A DNA stretch of 64,000 nt from positions 6,944,001 through 7,008,000 of the forward strand of contig NZ_CP108677.1 in assembly GCF_035994945.1 (NCBI RefSeq). The letters are read 5' to 3'. The position numbers were made by a program, and so were the translations under genes. Shown here piece after piece: positions 8,477 to 19,092 of this stretch. The stretch is from Streptomyces sp. NBC_01216. GTDB lineage: Bacteria > Actinomycetota > Actinomycetes > Streptomycetales > Streptomycetaceae. Position 1 is the first letter of the stretch, and every line of letters begins with the position of its first letter. The notes under the pieces were generated by a model. That model was not told where the DNA came from. It searched no databases and was given only the letters and a program-made list of their open reading frames with translations.

Positions 8477-8712
8477 CGGCCGATGATAGGACAGGTGCCG
8501 GCGCCCCGTCTGCCCAGGACCGTCTGCCGAAGGTGAGCGCCGTGCAGCGACGGCGACACTCCGCGGTCCACCGGCTCCACCGATCCGGTCCGCGGCGGCA
8601 CGGCCGGGTGCCGCGCCGCCGAGTGGCTCCGGCGCGTTCTCCGGGACGCGCGAGCCATCCGGAGCGGGGGTGGGCGACGAATACCATCCAAAGAGGTTTG
8701 GGGTGTCGTTCC

Positions 8713-9162
8713 ATGACTGTCGTCGAGGCGTGTACGTACGCACCGGAAAGCATGTGCGTGGTACGGGGACGGGTCCGTGCCGGGCTCCTGACCGGCGGGT
8801 TCTCCGCCGTGGTCGACGACGTGGTACTCGTCGTCGCCGAGCTGGTCGCGAACGCGGCCTTCCACGGAGGACCTCCGGTCACCCTCCGTGTCATCGCCGA
8901 CGAGGCCGGGCGAGCCGTGCGCGTCGAGGTCGGTGACGCCGGGCGCGGCATGGACGTGTCGCTGGTACGTGCGCGGTGGCGCCATCCGTCGTTCACCCTC
9001 GCGGAGCGGGGCCGGGGCCTGTTCCTCATCGACGCGCTCTGCTCCGGCTGGGGTTCGGACCTCACCGACGGCCGGCACACGACCTGGGCCGAGATCACGC
9101 TGCCCTCCGATGCCCTGCTCGGCGGCGGCGGAGGCGTGCGGACCCTGGTCCGGGGGCCCTGA
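8713..9162 (+). CDS. Anti-sigma-factor-type ATP-binding protein (RsbW/HATPase_c-like)
   Basis: A 149-residue GHKL ATPase-fold protein of the kind that Streptomyces encodes in large numbers. The N-box is [14 protein letters not shown], the G1 box is [10 protein letters not shown] and the G2-like box is [13 protein letters not shown]. Such proteins act as serine kinases and anti-sigma factors or as relatives of unknown partner. There is no anti-anti-sigma or sigma gene next to it. The ATG at 8713 fits the domain start; in-frame codons upstream give low-complexity sequence only. Confidence 0.82.
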   Translation: MTVVEACTYAPESMCVVRGRVRAGLLTGGFSAVVDDVVLVVAELVANAAFHGGPPVTLRVIADEAGRAVRVEVGDAGRGMDVSLVRARWRHPSFTLAERGRGLFLIDALCSGWGSDLTDGRHTTWAEITLPSDALLGGGGGVRTLVRGP

Positions 9163-9712
9163 TACGGAGCCGGCCGCCCGGCCGCGAGCCTGGCGGACCC
9201 TGCTTCTCCCGCGGCCCGTCGGCGGCCGGACCGGTGTCCCCGGTCGGCGGTATCCGTGGCCCCGGCCGCGTCGGCGGCCGGAGGTCGTCCTCGGGACCCG
9301 GGCGCGCCGCAGCCCTCCCGTGGGGAGCCGGGAGGGGCGACGCGGTCCCGCCTGCTCGGGGCGGGCGGGACCGATGCGTGACGCCTCTCCGGGAGTGGAC
9401 GGAGAGGACCGCGCAGGGACACCTTGCCATCCGGATCCGCGGGTGCGACAGACTCGTGCGCGGAGGAACTTCGGCATATGCCGGGCCTGTCGTTCCGCCC
9501 CGCCCCGCCCCGCCTCGCACCCTCGCCTCCGGCCACCGTCGCAGAGGCCCGGACCTCCGCGGGGGCGCCGCCGGGCCCGGGCGCTCCGGCGGCTCCCGGT
9601 GCGGCGGGGCCGTTCAGCAGTCCTCGTCCGAGAGCACCACCCCGAACGTCACGGACCGGTCCCCGGAGACGACCCCGGGCCACCGAACCGAAGGAGCCCG
9701 GTCGACGCGCCG
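9163..9712. other. Intergenic region with two adjacent hairpins
   Basis: About 550 bases without a convincing gene between two convergent genes. Two hairpins lie back to back: CCCTCCCG with CGGGAGGG around 9313-9337, and CGGTCCCGCC (9343-9352) with GGCGGGACCG (9364-9373), a 10-base-pair stem. They could end transcription of the ATPase gene. Open frames here translate to arginine- and proline-rich noise. Confidence 0.55.
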
Positions 9713-12103
<2,391 letters not shown>

Positions 12104-12357
12104 CATGTCTCCATCCGTCGGCCGGGGACACCTTCCCCGGCTCCGTGGCGTTCCGCCCCCGCCCGGCACGCCGGTCCGCGACGCCGGCCCCACCGACGCG
12201 TCGCCCGAGCCCCTCACTCCTGGCGCGCCCCGCCGTACCCCCGCGTCCCGGAGGCGTGGCGGCCGTGGCCGTCGCACGCGGGTGCCGCTCCGGGCCCGCC
12301 GTCGACGGTTTCCGGGGGACGCGGCCCGGGTGCCTCTAGAGGTCCACGGCCGTCACG

Positions 12358-12801
12358 CTAGTCTCGGCCGGGCGACCGTGCTTCTCGATTTCTGATCGGT
12401 CGCGTGACCTGCTTCGACACGCATGACGGCAGCTCCGGCGACGCGGGAGCCGACTCCCGGCGGTAGGCGCTGGGCGGCATCCCGACCAGTTCCGTGAAGC
12501 GGCTGCTGAAGGTGCCCAGCGACGCACAGCCGACCGCGAAGCACACCTCGGTCACGCTCAGGTCGCCACGCCGCAGCAAGGCCATCGCCCGCTCGATGCG
12601 GCGGGTCATGAGGTAGCTGTACGGCGATTCGCCGTAGGCGAGCCGGAACGCCCGGCTCAGATGCCCGGCGGACATGTGGACGCCGCGAGCGAGCGCCTCG
12701 ACGTCGAGCGGCTGGGCGTACTCCCGGTCGATCCGGTCCCGGACGCGCCGCAGCCGCGCGAGATCGCGCAGGCGCTCCTGCGTGGTGGGTCTGCTGGTCA
12801 C
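12358..12801 (-). CDS. AraC-family transcriptional regulator (DNA-binding domain only)
   Basis: A 147-residue protein that is essentially the AraC double helix-turn-helix. The first HTH is in DVEALARGVHMSAGHLSRAF; the second is in SVTEVCFAVGCASLGTFSSR, with the family hallmark VGMPPSAYRR. There is no N-terminal sensor domain. The GTG start at 12801 overlaps a TGA (GTGA) that ends the frame of the upstream gene's likely native reading frame, which suggests translational coupling. Short AraC proteins like this often control a neighbouring VOC or methyltransferase gene; no such partner is adjacent. Confidence 0.87.
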   Translation of the reverse strand: MTSRPTTQERLRDLARLRRVRDRIDREYAQPLDVEALARGVHMSAGHLSRAFRLAYGESPYSYLMTRRIERAMALLRRGDLSVTEVCFAVGCASLGTFSSRFTELVGMPPSAYRRESAPASPELPSCVSKQVTRPIRNREARSPGRD

Positions 12802-13420
12802 TCTCGGAATCGTGCCACAGCGCCGTCGCCGTTGGCCGGTCGACGGCGAAACGTTCCGACGCGGAGGGCCCCGGGGACCGGGCCGGGGCGCCGGGTGTTC
12901 GGATCGCTCGTCTCAGCCAGGCGTCGATCGCCGCGTAGTCGGCATCCGACAGGCCCCGGCGCGGATCGACCCGGTGGAGCAGCGCACCGGCGGGGCAGTG
13001 GACGGCTACCCAGTCGCGATCGGCGTCCGTGAGCTCGTCGTCGACCCAGACGAACGGGCGTCCGCCCGCCCACGCCGCCAGGGCGCGGGTCTTCCAGTCC
13101 AGGCCCTCGCGTGCGTCCCGCTCGTCGGCGTCGGACGGTTCCGGCCAGCGCACCACGGCCGGCCGCGGCAGCCCGAGCCGGGGAGCGACGCACTCGTTGG
13201 CGTCCTCGTCCCAGGTGGTGGCCCAGATCAGCTCGCAGGGGAGCGCCGCCAGCCGGGGACCGTGAGCGGGATCGACCCTGTCGAGCAGGGGGTTCGCGGC
13301 CGAGTCGGACGGTTCGCCACCCGTCACACAGCGAGGGAGACGGGGCGGATCTCCCCCGAAGGGGATCAGTGGCCCGTCCACGTCGAGGAAGAGCAGGGGG
13401 CGGCGCGGGGAGTGGTTCAC
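12798..13420 (-). CDS. HAD-like (RNA-repair-associated type) domain protein, reading frame broken near its 3' end
   Basis: The GTG at 13420 opens a frame with the HAD motif I LLFLDVDGPLIPF and the motifs ELIWATTWDEDANE and PFVWVDDELTDADRDWV. This is the pattern of the small HAD-like proteins common in Streptomyces, which normally end soon after 'DADYAAIDAWLRRA'. Here that frame has no stop and runs on through the whole AraC gene to 12353, which is implausible. The neighbouring frame stops with a TGA at 12798-12800 that overlaps the AraC start as GTGA, so the native end is probably there. A one-base indel near residues 175-200 would explain both facts. The given end assumes that. Catalytic function is unknown. 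Confidence 0.6.
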
Positions 13421-13589
13421 CCCGGCACGGTATCGGCCCCTCGCGGGACCGGCGGTCCGACCGGGAGGCGGCCGGACCCCGATGGGTGCGGGAGCGCGCC
13501 CCGGACACCCCCTGCCCGTCGCGACCGGGCTTCGCGTGGAAGGTCGACGTCGAAGGCCGTGCACCCCCCCGGGCCCGCGGCCGGTCGGG

Positions 13590-14174
13590 TCAGCGCTCTC
13601 CCGTGAACTTCCACGAAGCGATGTCCCGGTAGCGGATCGGCCCCGGGCCGCGGCCGATGTTGCTGGCGACGAGGTGGAGGCGGTCGGCCCGCCAGGGCCG
13701 GCCGGTGAAGGAGGCGATTCCGTCGGCGGCCTCCACGACGCCGGAGAGATCGTCACGACGAGCGCGGGCCAGCGTCAGATGCGGACGCAAAGGCCTTTCC
13801 TCGAACGCGATCCCGCACTCCCTCACCACGGTGCGGACCTCGCCGGCGAGCCGGTGGAGCCCGTCGAGGTCGCCGTCGATCCCGCTCCACAGCACCCGCC
13901 CGTCGAAACTTCCGGAACCGCGGAGCGCCAGGTCCACGGGCCGACGGGCTTCCGCGAGATCCGCCAGCGGTGGACGCAGCGGCGGAACGGCCGCCACCGG
14001 GAGCTCGCCGAGGAATGCCAGTGTGACGTGCCAGTCCTCGACGCGGTTCCACCGCAGACGGGGATACGCCCGGTAGGCGGGTTCGAGCTCCCGCGCCAGT
14101 TCGTCCTTCGCGTCGTCGGGCGGGGCGAGCGCTATGAACACGCGGACGGTCGAGGAAGGGATCTGTTCGTTCAC
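13590..14174 (-). CDS. thpR: 2'-5' RNA ligase family / RNA 2',3'-cyclic phosphodiesterase
   Basis: A 194-residue protein of the 2H phosphoesterase fold. Both catalytic HxT motifs are present: HVTLAFLGEL in the first half and HLTLARARR in the second. The N-terminal RVFIALAPPDDAKDEL is typical of the ThpR/LigT group, which opens 2',3'-cyclic phosphates and can join tRNA halves in vitro. The GTG at 14174 (VNEQIPSSTVRVFIAL) is preferred because the longer upstream frame is low-complexity. The gene stands alone; the biological substrate is not known. Confidence 0.88.
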   Translation of the reverse strand: MNEQIPSSTVRVFIALAPPDDAKDELARELEPAYRAYPRLRWNRVEDWHVTLAFLGELPVAAVPPLRPPLADLAEARRPVDLALRGSGSFDGRVLWSGIDGDLDGLHRLAGEVRTVVRECGIAFEERPLRPHLTLARARRDDLSGVVEAADGIASFTGRPWRADRLHLVASNIGRGPGPIRYRDIASWKFTGER

Positions 14175-14545
14175 GAGGGACTTCGTACACCACCGTCCGC
14201 CGCGCGTGTCGCGTGGCCCGCCCGGAAGGCGCCCACCCAGCGGCGCTCCGGTCCGTCCTGACCGGTCTCGGAACCCGCCCGTCGGGTCCGCCGGGCGGCG
14301 ACGGTGATCGGCCGGGTCTGCCGGGACAGGAGGAGGGAGAGGACGTGTCAGGGCGCCGACAGGGCCGCGTGCACGGCGCCGTGGACGGCTCGGGCCAGGC
14401 GGGCACCCCACACCGAGCGAGGCCCGGCGACGCCCGGCCACCGTGATCGAGGTCCCGCCGCCGCGCGCCTGCGCCCATCACATCGCCCCAGCTGCCCGGC
14501 CAACGGCAGACGGCCGTGCGCCGCCAGGCTCAGGGCCAACCGCAA
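14175..14545. other. Intergenic region, nothing convincing
   Basis: About 370 bases. A minus-strand frame ending near 14348 reads VWGARLARAVHGAVHAALSA and might be a tail fragment of a lost gene, but it has no start signal and no recognisable domain. No repeats or RNA genes were seen. Confidence 0.4.
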
Positions 14546-15040
14546 TCAGTCGGCCTCCAGGGCGTCTGCCCGCCTCGTCAGGTCCGCTGCGATGCCATCC
14601 CAGTCCGGTCCGTACAGCCACAAGTTCTCGGCAGCCTCGCGCATCAGCGCCGGCTCATCAGGTTGCTGCAGGAGCACCAGCCGATAGGAGAGGTTGCGCA
14701 CCCAGACCGGGAGACGGCCATCGACCAGGTGCGGGCTGAGCTCACGGAGCATGGCGAGGATCGAATCCGCGTCAGCGAATGTCAGTTCCTCGATGAAGTA
14801 GTGCTCCCGGTGGTCGAGATCGCACTCAGGCGCCGGGCGGTACTCGTCTCCGTAGAGACACCGCGCGTGGTCCGTCAGGGTGCTGTGCATGTCGTGGAGC
14901 CTATGACGCCTTGACCTGCCGGGACGAACCTGGTCGTCGCCGAGGGCGAGAAGGATCACGAAGAACTCGGCAGTGGTTCCGGCAACGACGACGTCGATAC
15001 CGTGCCGGGTGATGGGCGTCCACGCACGGCCGTTGCCCAT
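14546..15040 (-). CDS. Hypothetical protein
   Basis: A 164-residue frame with balanced composition and no recognised family. Residues 15-37 are hydrophobic (VVVAGTTAEFFVILLALGDD). Residues 51-164 are acidic and helical (FIEELTFADADSILAMLREL, LLQQPDEPALMREAAENLWL). An internal ATG at 14890 is an alternative start that would give a 114-residue protein; the region before it might be a separate remnant read in the same frame. It is followed downstream by nothing in the same direction. No function can be given. Confidence 0.5.
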   Translation of the reverse strand: MGNGRAWTPITRHGIDVVVAGTTAEFFVILLALGDDQVRPGRSRRHRLHDMHSTLTDHARCLYGDEYRPAPECDLDHREHYFIEELTFADADSILAMLRELSPHLVDGRLPVWVRNLSYRLVLLQQPDEPALMREAAENLWLYGPDWDGIAADLTRRADALEAD

Positions 15041-15212
15041 GCCCTCCGTGTTCGTGACCCATCTCGTGCCCCGGCCGAGCGGTTTCGCCGCCCTCGTGGC
15101 TGCCCGCCCGGAGTGATCGGGATCCCGGAGAGGAGGGCGCGAGTAGAGGGGATCGGGCCTTCCCCCGCATCGGCAGGTGGATCAGCGACCGCGGTGAGAG
15201 GGCCGCGAGCGT

Positions 15213-15374
15213 TCATAGCCCACCGATTCGGTGGGCGGCATCCTGATCGAGGTAGGTGTCCAGGTGTCGATCGTGGTCGATGAGCACTGCGTGGACCAGG
15301 GGGCGGGCGGGTCGGATGACCTTGAACTCCGTGGATCCGAGCCGTGCTTGGTGGATGGTGATGGGCAGCTTCAT
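15213..15374 (-). CDS. Small hypothetical protein (53 residues)
   Basis: A short gene with good signals: the start ATG at 15374 follows GGAGAACCG, and the frame reads MKLPITIHQARLGSTEFKVI and ends AAHRIGGL with TGA at 15213. Composition is normal for a soluble protein, with no arginine-rich noise. A 7-base-pair hairpin (GCCCACC with GGTGGGC, 15218-15236) lies in its last codons and may act as a terminator. No family was recognised. Confidence 0.55.
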   Translation of the reverse strand: MKLPITIHQARLGSTEFKVIRPARPLVHAVLIDHDRHLDTYLDQDAAHRIGGL

Positions 15375-15496
15375 CGGTTCTCCGGGTCTCGAGCGTGCTC
15401 GACAGCAGACAAACGCGGGGTTTAACCAGTTGACCGGGTGGCAACGGCTGGGCAGGCTCCAGCACGACCCGCCTGCCCCTACCGGGAGACCTACGG

Positions 15497-15844
15497 ATGG
15501 CTTCGCACCTCTACGCGCTCTGCTTCGACGCGCACGACCCGCTCCGTCTCGGGCGCTTCTGGGCGGACTTTCTCGGCTGGGAGACGTTCGATGACACCTC
15601 CGACGGCATCACACTGCTTCCCAGCGATGACACCGGGTTCCGGCTCCGCTTCCGTCCGACCCAGGAGCGGAGGACAGGCCGGAACCACATGCACTTCGAT
15701 CTGACGAGCACGTCCTTCGACGACCAGAAGCAGGTGGTGGAGCGGGCGCTCCGACTCGGCGCCCGGCACATCGACATCGGTCAACGCCCCGAGGAGGGCC
15801 ATGTGGTGCTCGCCGACCCCAACACGTCTAACTACCAGTTCTGA
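15497..15844 (+). pseudogene. VOC-family protein, 5' part, cut by island insertion
   Basis: The frame starts at 15497 with a GGGAG ribosome site and has a vicinal-oxygen-chelate fold: HLYALCFDAHDPLRLGRFWA, NHMHFDLTSTS and GHVVLADP. Native sequence ends at the GACCCC of 15815-15820. The next eight codons (NTSNYQF and stop) come from the island. The missing end is found at 29617-29658 in the same frame (DPDGHEFCVLTPR, stop), where 'LADPDGHEFCV' is the family's closing metal-site strand. The intact protein would have 119 residues. The truncated version lacks the last strand and its glutamate ligand. Confidence 0.9.
15798..15836. other. attL of the island
   Basis: Chromosomal arm GGCCATGTGGTGCTCGCC, core GACCCC (15815-15820), island arm AACACGTCTAACTACC. 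The core's GA is the central dinucleotide of the reconstructed palindromic attP, the expected crossover point for a serine recombinase. Confidence 0.8.
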
Positions 15845-15872
15845 GCATACGCGCACGTCAGAGAACACAGAA

Positions 15873-15902
15873 GCCCCGCACGGCAGTTGAGCCGCACGGG
15901 GC
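15873..15902 (+). terminator. Intrinsic terminator at the island's left end
   Basis: GCCCC pairs with GGGGC, an inner GGC/GCC pair flanks an AGTTGA loop, and GTTTT follows, giving a rare U-tract for this genome. It would stop transcription entering from the broken VOC gene. Confidence 0.65.
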
Positions 15903-15935
15903 GTTTTGCCGTCTGCGAGGGGCTACGCGCCCCGC

Positions 15936-16124
15936 TCAAGCTCTCCGGGCAGGGGACCGGGGGGCAAGTTCCGCCGCGTGGTCCGGGAACGCGTAGAGGG
16001 TCGTTCCGGGGCCGCTGGTGCTCTGAATCCAGCGGACTGCCACGGGGGCGTTCGTGAGCTTGTGGCACTTGATGCACAGCGCCACCGTCACGGCGGGCAC
16101 GCCGGACAGTCCCTCGGGGCTCAC
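15936..16124 (-). CDS. Small CxxC protein, translationally coupled to the gene before it
   Basis: A 62-residue protein. The GTG at 16124 overlaps the stop of the upstream gene as GTGA, which decides the start. It holds a zinc-knuckle-like pair (TVALCIKCHKLTNAPVAVRW) and a later histidine (YAFPDHAAEL), resembling half of a treble-clef. The upstream partner is the gene broken by IS630 at 16431. Small proteins of this look are frequent on Streptomyces integrative elements next to GntR regulators. No function is known. Confidence 0.65.
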   Translation of the reverse strand: MSPEGLSGVPAVTVALCIKCHKLTNAPVAVRWIQSTSGPGTTLYAFPDHAAELAPRSPARRA

Positions 16125-16430
16125 GCTGCCACCCGCTCTCGCTTCACGAGACTGCCGAGCGGCAGCGTCGGATAGTCGTAGTCCACGCCGAGCGCGGCGA
16201 ACTCGGCAGCCCACACCCGTTCGCGCTGTAGGTCGGGCAGCTCTCGCGTGTGCTCGTTGCGGAAGATGGCGCGCACCTCTTGTGATGACGGTCCGCGCCA
16301 CGGGCGGGACCAGGGCGACACGGGTGCGGGCTCGGGCTCGGGGGTCTGTGCGGCGAGGAATTCCGCGCTGTGGCGTCCGGGCTTGCGGGGGACGAGTAGG
16401 GCGAACACCCATGAGAGGGTGCGGGCGATA

Positions 16431-17540
16431 TTGAGCCGAAACTCATCGGTTGCCTGGTCGTTGATCGGGTGTGATCGAGGGTGGGGATATGCGTCGGCTG
16501 TCGCCGGATGCGCAGGAGGATCTTCGGCTGCGGGTGGTTGCGGCGCTGGAGTCGGGGCGGGTGGCGACGTACGGCCGGGCCGCGGAGATGTTCGGCGTGT
16601 CCGAAAGGTCGGTGGGCACCTGGTGGCGGGCCTTCAAGGCTGGTGGCAGGCCGGCGCTGCTGGCGGCGGAGCGTGAATCGCGGGCGGGGAAAGGCGAGTT
16701 GCTCGATAGCTGCGCACGCGGTGCGGTGTTGCGGGCGATGCGGGACTACACCCCGGCCGACCTGGGGCAGAACGGGGTGATGTGGACCCGTGCCTCGACG
16801 AGAGCCTTGATCCGGCTGGTGTGTGGGGTGTCGATGACGGAACAGGGGGTGGGCAAATGGCTGCGTCGGCATGGCTTCACGCCGCAGCGTCCCGCCCGCC
16901 GCTCCTACCGGCAGCAGCCCGCACAGGTGCGGGCCTGGCTGGAGGAGGAGTACCCGGCGATCGCCGCACGGGCCCGACGGGAGAAGGCCGAGCTGGTCTG
17001 GGCCGACCAGTGCGGCCTGCGGTCCGACACCGCTCCGCCCGGACGCTCCTGGGCCCCCGCCGGGCACACCCCGATCGTGCGGGTCAACGGCCGCCGCTTC
17101 AGGGTCAACATCATGTCCGCGGTCGCTTCGCGGGGCGCGCTGTGGTTCACCGTCTTCCCCGGGAAGTTCACCGCGAAGGTGTTCTGCGCGTTCCTGGACC
17201 GCCTCGCCGCGCAGGCCCGCCGGAAGGTTCATGTCATCGTCGACCGGCACCCGGTCCATCGCAGCAAGGCCGTCAAGGAGTGGCTCGTCGAGAACGCCGA
17301 GCGGATCGAGCTGCACCTGATGCCCGGCTACAGCCCTGAACTCAACCCCGACGAGCTGCTGAACGCCGACCTCAAACACCACATCCACGCGGCCCGCGCC
17401 ACCTCGATCGACGACCTCGCCCGCGAAACCCGGCGCTTCCTACACCGCCGACAGCGCCAACCCCACATCGTGTCCGGCTACTTCCACGGCCGCCACGTCC
17501 GCTACACGATCCAGTAGGAAACCCATCAGTTTCGGCTCAA
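16431..17540. mobile_element. IS630-family insertion sequence, copy 1
   Basis: 1110 bases, bounded by inverted repeats beginning TTGAGCCGAAACT at the left and ending AGTTTCGGCTCAA at the right. TA dinucleotides flank both sides (16429-16430, 17541-17542), the target duplication of this family. It encodes one transposase reading rightward. Removing it restores the interrupted gene. Copy 2 at 23589-24698 is inverted and nearly identical. Confidence 0.93.
16471..17517 (+). CDS. IS630-family DDE transposase, copy 1
   Basis: A 348-residue transposase. The N-terminal third has two helix-turn-helix domains (ATYGRAAEMFGVSERSVGTW and a winged-helix-like RALIRLVCGVSMTEQGVGKW). The DDE catalytic core shows ELVWADQCGLR (first Asp), VHVIVDRHPVHRSKAV (second Asp) and MPGYSPELNPDELLNADLK, whose glutamate completes the DDE triad. 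Length and motifs are those of an intact IS630 enzyme. The protein equals that of copy 2; the two genes differ at very few bases (for example Leu codon CTG/CTC and Arg codon CGG/CGC), so transposition was recent. Confidence 0.93.
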   Translation: MIEGGDMRRLSPDAQEDLRLRVVAALESGRVATYGRAAEMFGVSERSVGTWWRAFKAGGRPALLAAERESRAGKGELLDSCARGAVLRAMRDYTPADLGQNGVMWTRASTRALIRLVCGVSMTEQGVGKWLRRHGFTPQRPARRSYRQQPAQVRAWLEEEYPAIAARARREKAELVWADQCGLRSDTAPPGRSWAPAGHTPIVRVNGRRFRVNIMSAVASRGALWFTVFPGKFTAKVFCAFLDRLAAQARRKVHVIVDRHPVHRSKAVKEWLVENAERIELHLMPGYSPELNPDELLNADLKHHIHAARATSIDDLARETRRFLHRRQRQPHIVSGYFHGRHVRYTIQ

Positions 17541-17714
17541 TAACATCGCGCATGGTCGGTTCAGCTCTCTACTAGCTGTCTCGGCAAGCCCCGGCGGACC
17601 GGTCCTACGCGGTTCGTCGGGGCGTTTCTCTGTCGACGGTAGCCAACTCCTATAGCAACGTCTACCCACGTATAGGTACGGCCGTCGGCGTGGCCGGTTG
17701 TCTACTCTCTCCCT

Positions 17715-17972
17715 ATGAGCCCGAGCATTGACTACGAAGCCCCGATGCCGCCGTATCAGCAGATCGCGGCAGAGATCATCCGGGATATCGAGTCGGGCAC
17801 TCTCCCGGTGGACCGTCCGATTCCCTCCGAATCGGCACTGATCCAGCGGTGGGGCGTAGCTCGGGACACCGCCCGCCGTGCGGTGCGCCACCTTCGGGAA
17901 CTCGGGTACGTCTACACCGTGCCGCAGCGGGGCACCTACGTGCGCGACCGCAGCGGCACGGGTGCACGGTAG
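17715..17972 (+). CDS. GntR-family DNA-binding protein (HTH only)
   Basis: An 85-residue winged helix-turn-helix protein: PPYQQIAAEIIRDIESGTLP, then IPSESALIQRWGVARDTARR, then the wing YVYTVPQRGTYVRDR. There is no effector domain, so it resembles the short GntR proteins found on Streptomyces integrative elements, where they control maintenance genes. It diverges from the pair at 16121-17553 and 15936. The 160-base gap between holds repeated CCTATA/TATAGG and GTCTACC sequences that could be operators. Confidence 0.88.
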   Translation: MSPSIDYEAPMPPYQQIAAEIIRDIESGTLPVDRPIPSESALIQRWGVARDTARRAVRHLRELGYVYTVPQRGTYVRDRSGTGAR

Positions 17973-18021
17973 ACCCGCCTATGCACCACGGGGCAGCACA
18001 AGGGCGGGACAGTACCGGGGT

Positions 18022-18828
18022 TCAGACGGCTTTGCGGTGCTCCGACCAACGCTGTGCCGCATCAAGAACCATGGCCGTCCATGGGTCCGGATCGGCACCC
18101 GCGATCTCTTCCCAGAGGTTCGCCGTCGCCAGGGCGAAGGCCGTGACAGCTTCCTGCGCTCCGGTCTGCCACGCTGGAATTCGCGCCGCCCACTTCTCCG
18201 CCGACTGGGGGTCATGCTTGCCCGCTGCCATGAGCCATACGACCCAATAGGCAGCGTCAAGCCATGCAGCACCACGGGATGCCCACGCCCAATCAACGAG
18301 GTAGGCGGAGCCATTCACCATGACGTTCTCGTTGTTCAGATCCGTGTGAACCAGTGAGTTCCCCGCGAAGTGCTCAACGTCAGTGGGCTTGGCCGCGTAC
18401 GCCGCAAGGCGCTGGTCCGCGCGCCGCAACTCGATATCCGGGCAGGTGACTCCCCCGAGCCGGCGTAGCAGGTCAACCACCTTTGGAAGGTCCGCAGACC
18501 CCGGTGAGTAGTCCGCGTGGTGGCCGCTAAGTGCCTCAAACCCCAAGAGCACCCATCCGGCGTCTTCCACCTGCCAGAGAAGCGCGGGCGCGATTCCTCG
18601 TAGATACGGATTGACTTCGGCTTCGCGGCGCTGAGTCCATACCCGCTTGTGGTCGGCTCTCAGACCCTTGACGAAGAAGGAACCGCCAGCGGTGAAAATT
18701 CGCGCCGCGATTTCGCTATTAAAGCCCTGCCGTACCGTTTCGGTCTTGATGATCTCCCCGGCGCGAGATTCAACGCCATCAAGTACGGCGGACGGTAGAT
18801 CATCGAATGACATTCGCTGAGTTGCCAC
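18022..18828 (-). CDS. Aminoglycoside phosphotransferase-family kinase, next to the radical SAM/peptide genes
   Basis: A 268-residue protein kinase-like fold. The catalytic loop is HTDLNNENVMVNG (H-x-D-x-x-x-x-N), and YLVDWAWASRG carries the metal-binding Asp. The ATP-lobe lysine may be in GGSFFVKGLRA. Family members phosphorylate antibiotics, choline, homoserine or other small molecules. It lies 93 bases past the end of the peptide gene in the same direction, so it belongs to the same transcript as the radical SAM enzyme. It might phosphorylate the modified peptide or give self-protection; this is inference. The ATG at 18828 follows 'CTCAGCGA' without a strong ribosome site. Confidence 0.85.
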   Translation of the reverse strand: MATQRMSFDDLPSAVLDGVESRAGEIIKTETVRQGFNSEIAARIFTAGGSFFVKGLRADHKRVWTQRREAEVNPYLRGIAPALLWQVEDAGWVLLGFEALSGHHADYSPGSADLPKVVDLLRRLGGVTCPDIELRRADQRLAAYAAKPTDVEHFAGNSLVHTDLNNENVMVNGSAYLVDWAWASRGAAWLDAAYWVVWLMAAGKHDPQSAEKWAARIPAWQTGAQEAVTAFALATANLWEEIAGADPDPWTAMVLDAAQRWSEHRKAV

Positions 18829-18921
18829 GGTCCCCAGACTCTCACACGACGGCCCGCACGGGCCCCGCAGCGGGTATACGCCATGAAGCCCGCACGGAGT
18901 CCCACGGGTGTACCGGCGCGG

Positions 18922-19092
18922 CTACCGGTACGGGTTGTCGTCGTTGCAGCCCGGCACGGTGCCTTCGGTCAGCGACTCGACGTCGTCCACGATGACCAGT
19001 CCGGCCGGTTCCGGGGTCGTCGGCTGGTCGCCCGTGGCCGGTACCAGGCTCACCGCCGGGCGGGCGGTGATTTCGACTGCTACAGCGCTCAT
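18922..19092 (-). CDS. Putative RiPP precursor peptide (56 residues)
   Basis: Too short for most gene callers, but well supported. Its ATG (19090-19092) overlaps the stop of the radical SAM gene as ATGA, and it ends with TAG at 18922. The product has a leader-like acidic N-terminal part (MSAVAVEITARPAVSLVPAT, then EPAGLVIVDDVESLTEG) and ends in TVPGCNDDNPYR. A single cysteine near the C-terminus within a short polar tail, next to a SPASM enzyme, is the layout of a sactipeptide-, thioether- or mycofactocin-like precursor. The likely core is GCNDDNPYR. I do not recognise this tail from a described family. No cleavage or export gene is adjacent. Confidence 0.7.
   Translation of the reverse strand: MSAVAVEITARPAVSLVPATGDQPTTPEPAGLVIVDDVESLTEGTVPGCNDDNPYR

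Larger units (their letters stand above)
16121..17553 (-). pseudogene. Small hypothetical gene interrupted by IS630 copy 1
   Basis: The start ATG is at 17551-17553 and the stop at 16121. Taking out the 1110-base IS and one TA restores MRDVIARTLSWVFALLVPRK and a 106-residue protein ending in SLVKRERVAA. The insertion falls at the fourth and fifth codons. The protein has an N-terminal hydrophobic stretch and a polar remainder (EVRAIFRNEHTRELPDLQRE). Its stop overlaps the GTG of the CxxC gene. It diverges from the GntR gene, so the two probably share a control region. Confidence 0.75.

Noticed and set aside
9312..9373. Twin hairpins at 9312-9373 as a small RNA gene
   Set aside because: No promoter-like sequence upstream; their place after a stop codon fits ordinary termination better.
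14348..14545. Minus-strand frame of 65 codons as a gene
   Set aside because: No ribosome site, mixed low-complexity composition and no family likeness; at most a remnant.
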